This document shows positions 63,600 to 64,000 of a stretch of 64,000 nucleotides of DNA, one piece after another. The stretch's first letter is position 1. Each line of letters begins with the position of its first letter. The position numbers were made by a program, and so were the translations under genes. This stretch comes from Candidatus Pantoea deserta. GTDB lineage: Bacteria; Pseudomonadota; Gammaproteobacteria; Enterobacterales; Enterobacteriaceae. The notes under the pieces are model-generated. The model saw nothing but the letters and a program-made list of their open reading frames with translations. It was not told where the DNA came from and ran no database searches. Where the stretch lies: NCBI RefSeq assembly GCF_003813865.1, contig NZ_RMVG01000010.1:1-64000 (forward strand), given 5' to 3'.

Positions 63600-64000
63600 A
63601 TGACCATCGAAATCGAATTAAAGTTCATTGCCACTCCGGATGTCGCCAGCAAACTGGCGCAGACGCTTGCCGCTTTTCCGCACCAGCATCACGCCGCGCG
63701 CGCGTTGAGCAACATCTATTTCGAGACGGATGACAACCAGCTGCGCCGCTGGGATATGGGGCTGCGCATTCGCGGCGTGGATGGCCAGCATGAAATGACG
63801 CTGAAAACTGCCGGAAACACGCTGGGCGGCCTGCATCAGCGCGCGGAATACAATGTCGACCTGCCTGCGGCGGAGCTGGATATTGCCCGGCTGCCGAAGG
63901 AGGTCTGGCCGCAGGGCACGGACATCGCCGCGCTGCAACAGCGTCTGCAACCGCTGTTCAGCACCCATTTTCAGCGTGAAACCTGGCTGGTGCAGGTGGG
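63600..64000 (+). CDS. ygiF: Inorganic triphosphatase YgiF (CYTH), partial
   Basis: The first 133 residues of a protein that continues past the window edge. The CYTH signature ExExK is at the N-terminus (TIEIELKFIA), and YFETDDNQLRRWDMGLRIRG and MTLKTAGNTLGGLHQRAEYN follow, as in the E. coli triphosphatase. The enzyme hydrolyses inorganic triphosphate with Mg2+. The first base of the ATG is 63600. The C-terminal CHAD domain is expected outside the window. Confidence 0.94.
   Translation, partial: MTIEIELKFIATPDVASKLAQTLAAFPHQHHAARALSNIYFETDDNQLRRWDMGLRIRGVDGQHEMTLKTAGNTLGGLHQRAEYNVDLPAAELDIARLPKEVWPQGTDIAALQQRLQPLFSTHFQRETWLVQV

Overview
The window reads as about 64 kb of chromosome from an enterobacterium of the Erwiniaceae type (Pantoea, Mixta or Erwinia-like). 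The backbone keeps the Escherichia gene order on both sides of one insertion: yqjG-yqjF-yqjK-yqjE-yqjD-yqjC / mzrA-yqjA / exuR-exuT / uxaC...uxaA / sstT / alx / ygjR / ygjP / rlmG / fadH on the left, and ileX tRNA / mug / rpoD-dnaG-rpsU / tsaD / plsY / folB / uppP / cca / ygiM / ygiF on the right. Proteins such as RpoD, ExuR and ExuT are close to the enterobacterial versions. Genus assignment is inference from gene content and GC-rich codon use.

1-23.2 kb: a MocR-type regulator, ylaC, glutathionyl-hydroquinone reductase and the yqj membrane/stress cluster; the envelope genes yqjA-mzrA; a complete hexuronate catabolic block (ExuR repressor, ExuT transporter, UxaC-UxaB-UxaA in one run) with ExuR-type and CRP-type sites at the promoters; SstT; Alx behind a yybP-ykoY (Mn2+) riboswitch with its own terminator; a Gfo/Idh oxidoreductase, a ClC family protein with CBS domains, a metallopeptidase, RlmG and FadH. 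23.2-30.9 kb: accessory chromosomal genes (YfiH-like protein, e(P4)-type acid phosphatase lipoprotein, a beta-carbonic anhydrase + SulP transporter operon, a membrane diguanylate cyclase, DdlA, a small anchored protein).

31.0-48.6 kb is the most unusual part: a P2/186-like element that keeps a CI repressor, early genes, the rolling-circle initiator gpA, a LexA-boxed small gene, complete lysis genes and almost the entire contractile-tail set (X, R, V, W, J, I, H, FI, FII, E/E', T, U, D) plus the late activator Ogr, but has no integrase, no portal, terminase, scaffold, capsid or head-completion genes (Q, P, O, N, M, L) and no tail-completion gene S. That is the composition expected of an R-type phage-tail bacteriocin (tailocin) rather than of a phage. 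The tail fibre carries a glycine-rich tip of different base composition, and just behind it lie a decayed Gin/Pin-type DNA invertase and a possible antisense fibre-end remnant, suggesting a former invertible fibre cassette. A 36-bp exact direct repeat lies inside the 3' part of gene A and immediately after the ogr terminator, bracketing the SOS gene and tail module.

48.6-50.3 kb is AT-rich, largely decayed DNA with one small membrane-protein gene, ending at the ileX tRNA. 50.5-53.5 kb holds an SDR/TetR divergent pair with a strong inverted-repeat operator, mug overlapping the TetR gene, and an orphan periplasmic binding protein. 53.6-64 kb is the rpsU-dnaG-rpoD operon and conserved housekeeping genes; ygiF runs off the end.
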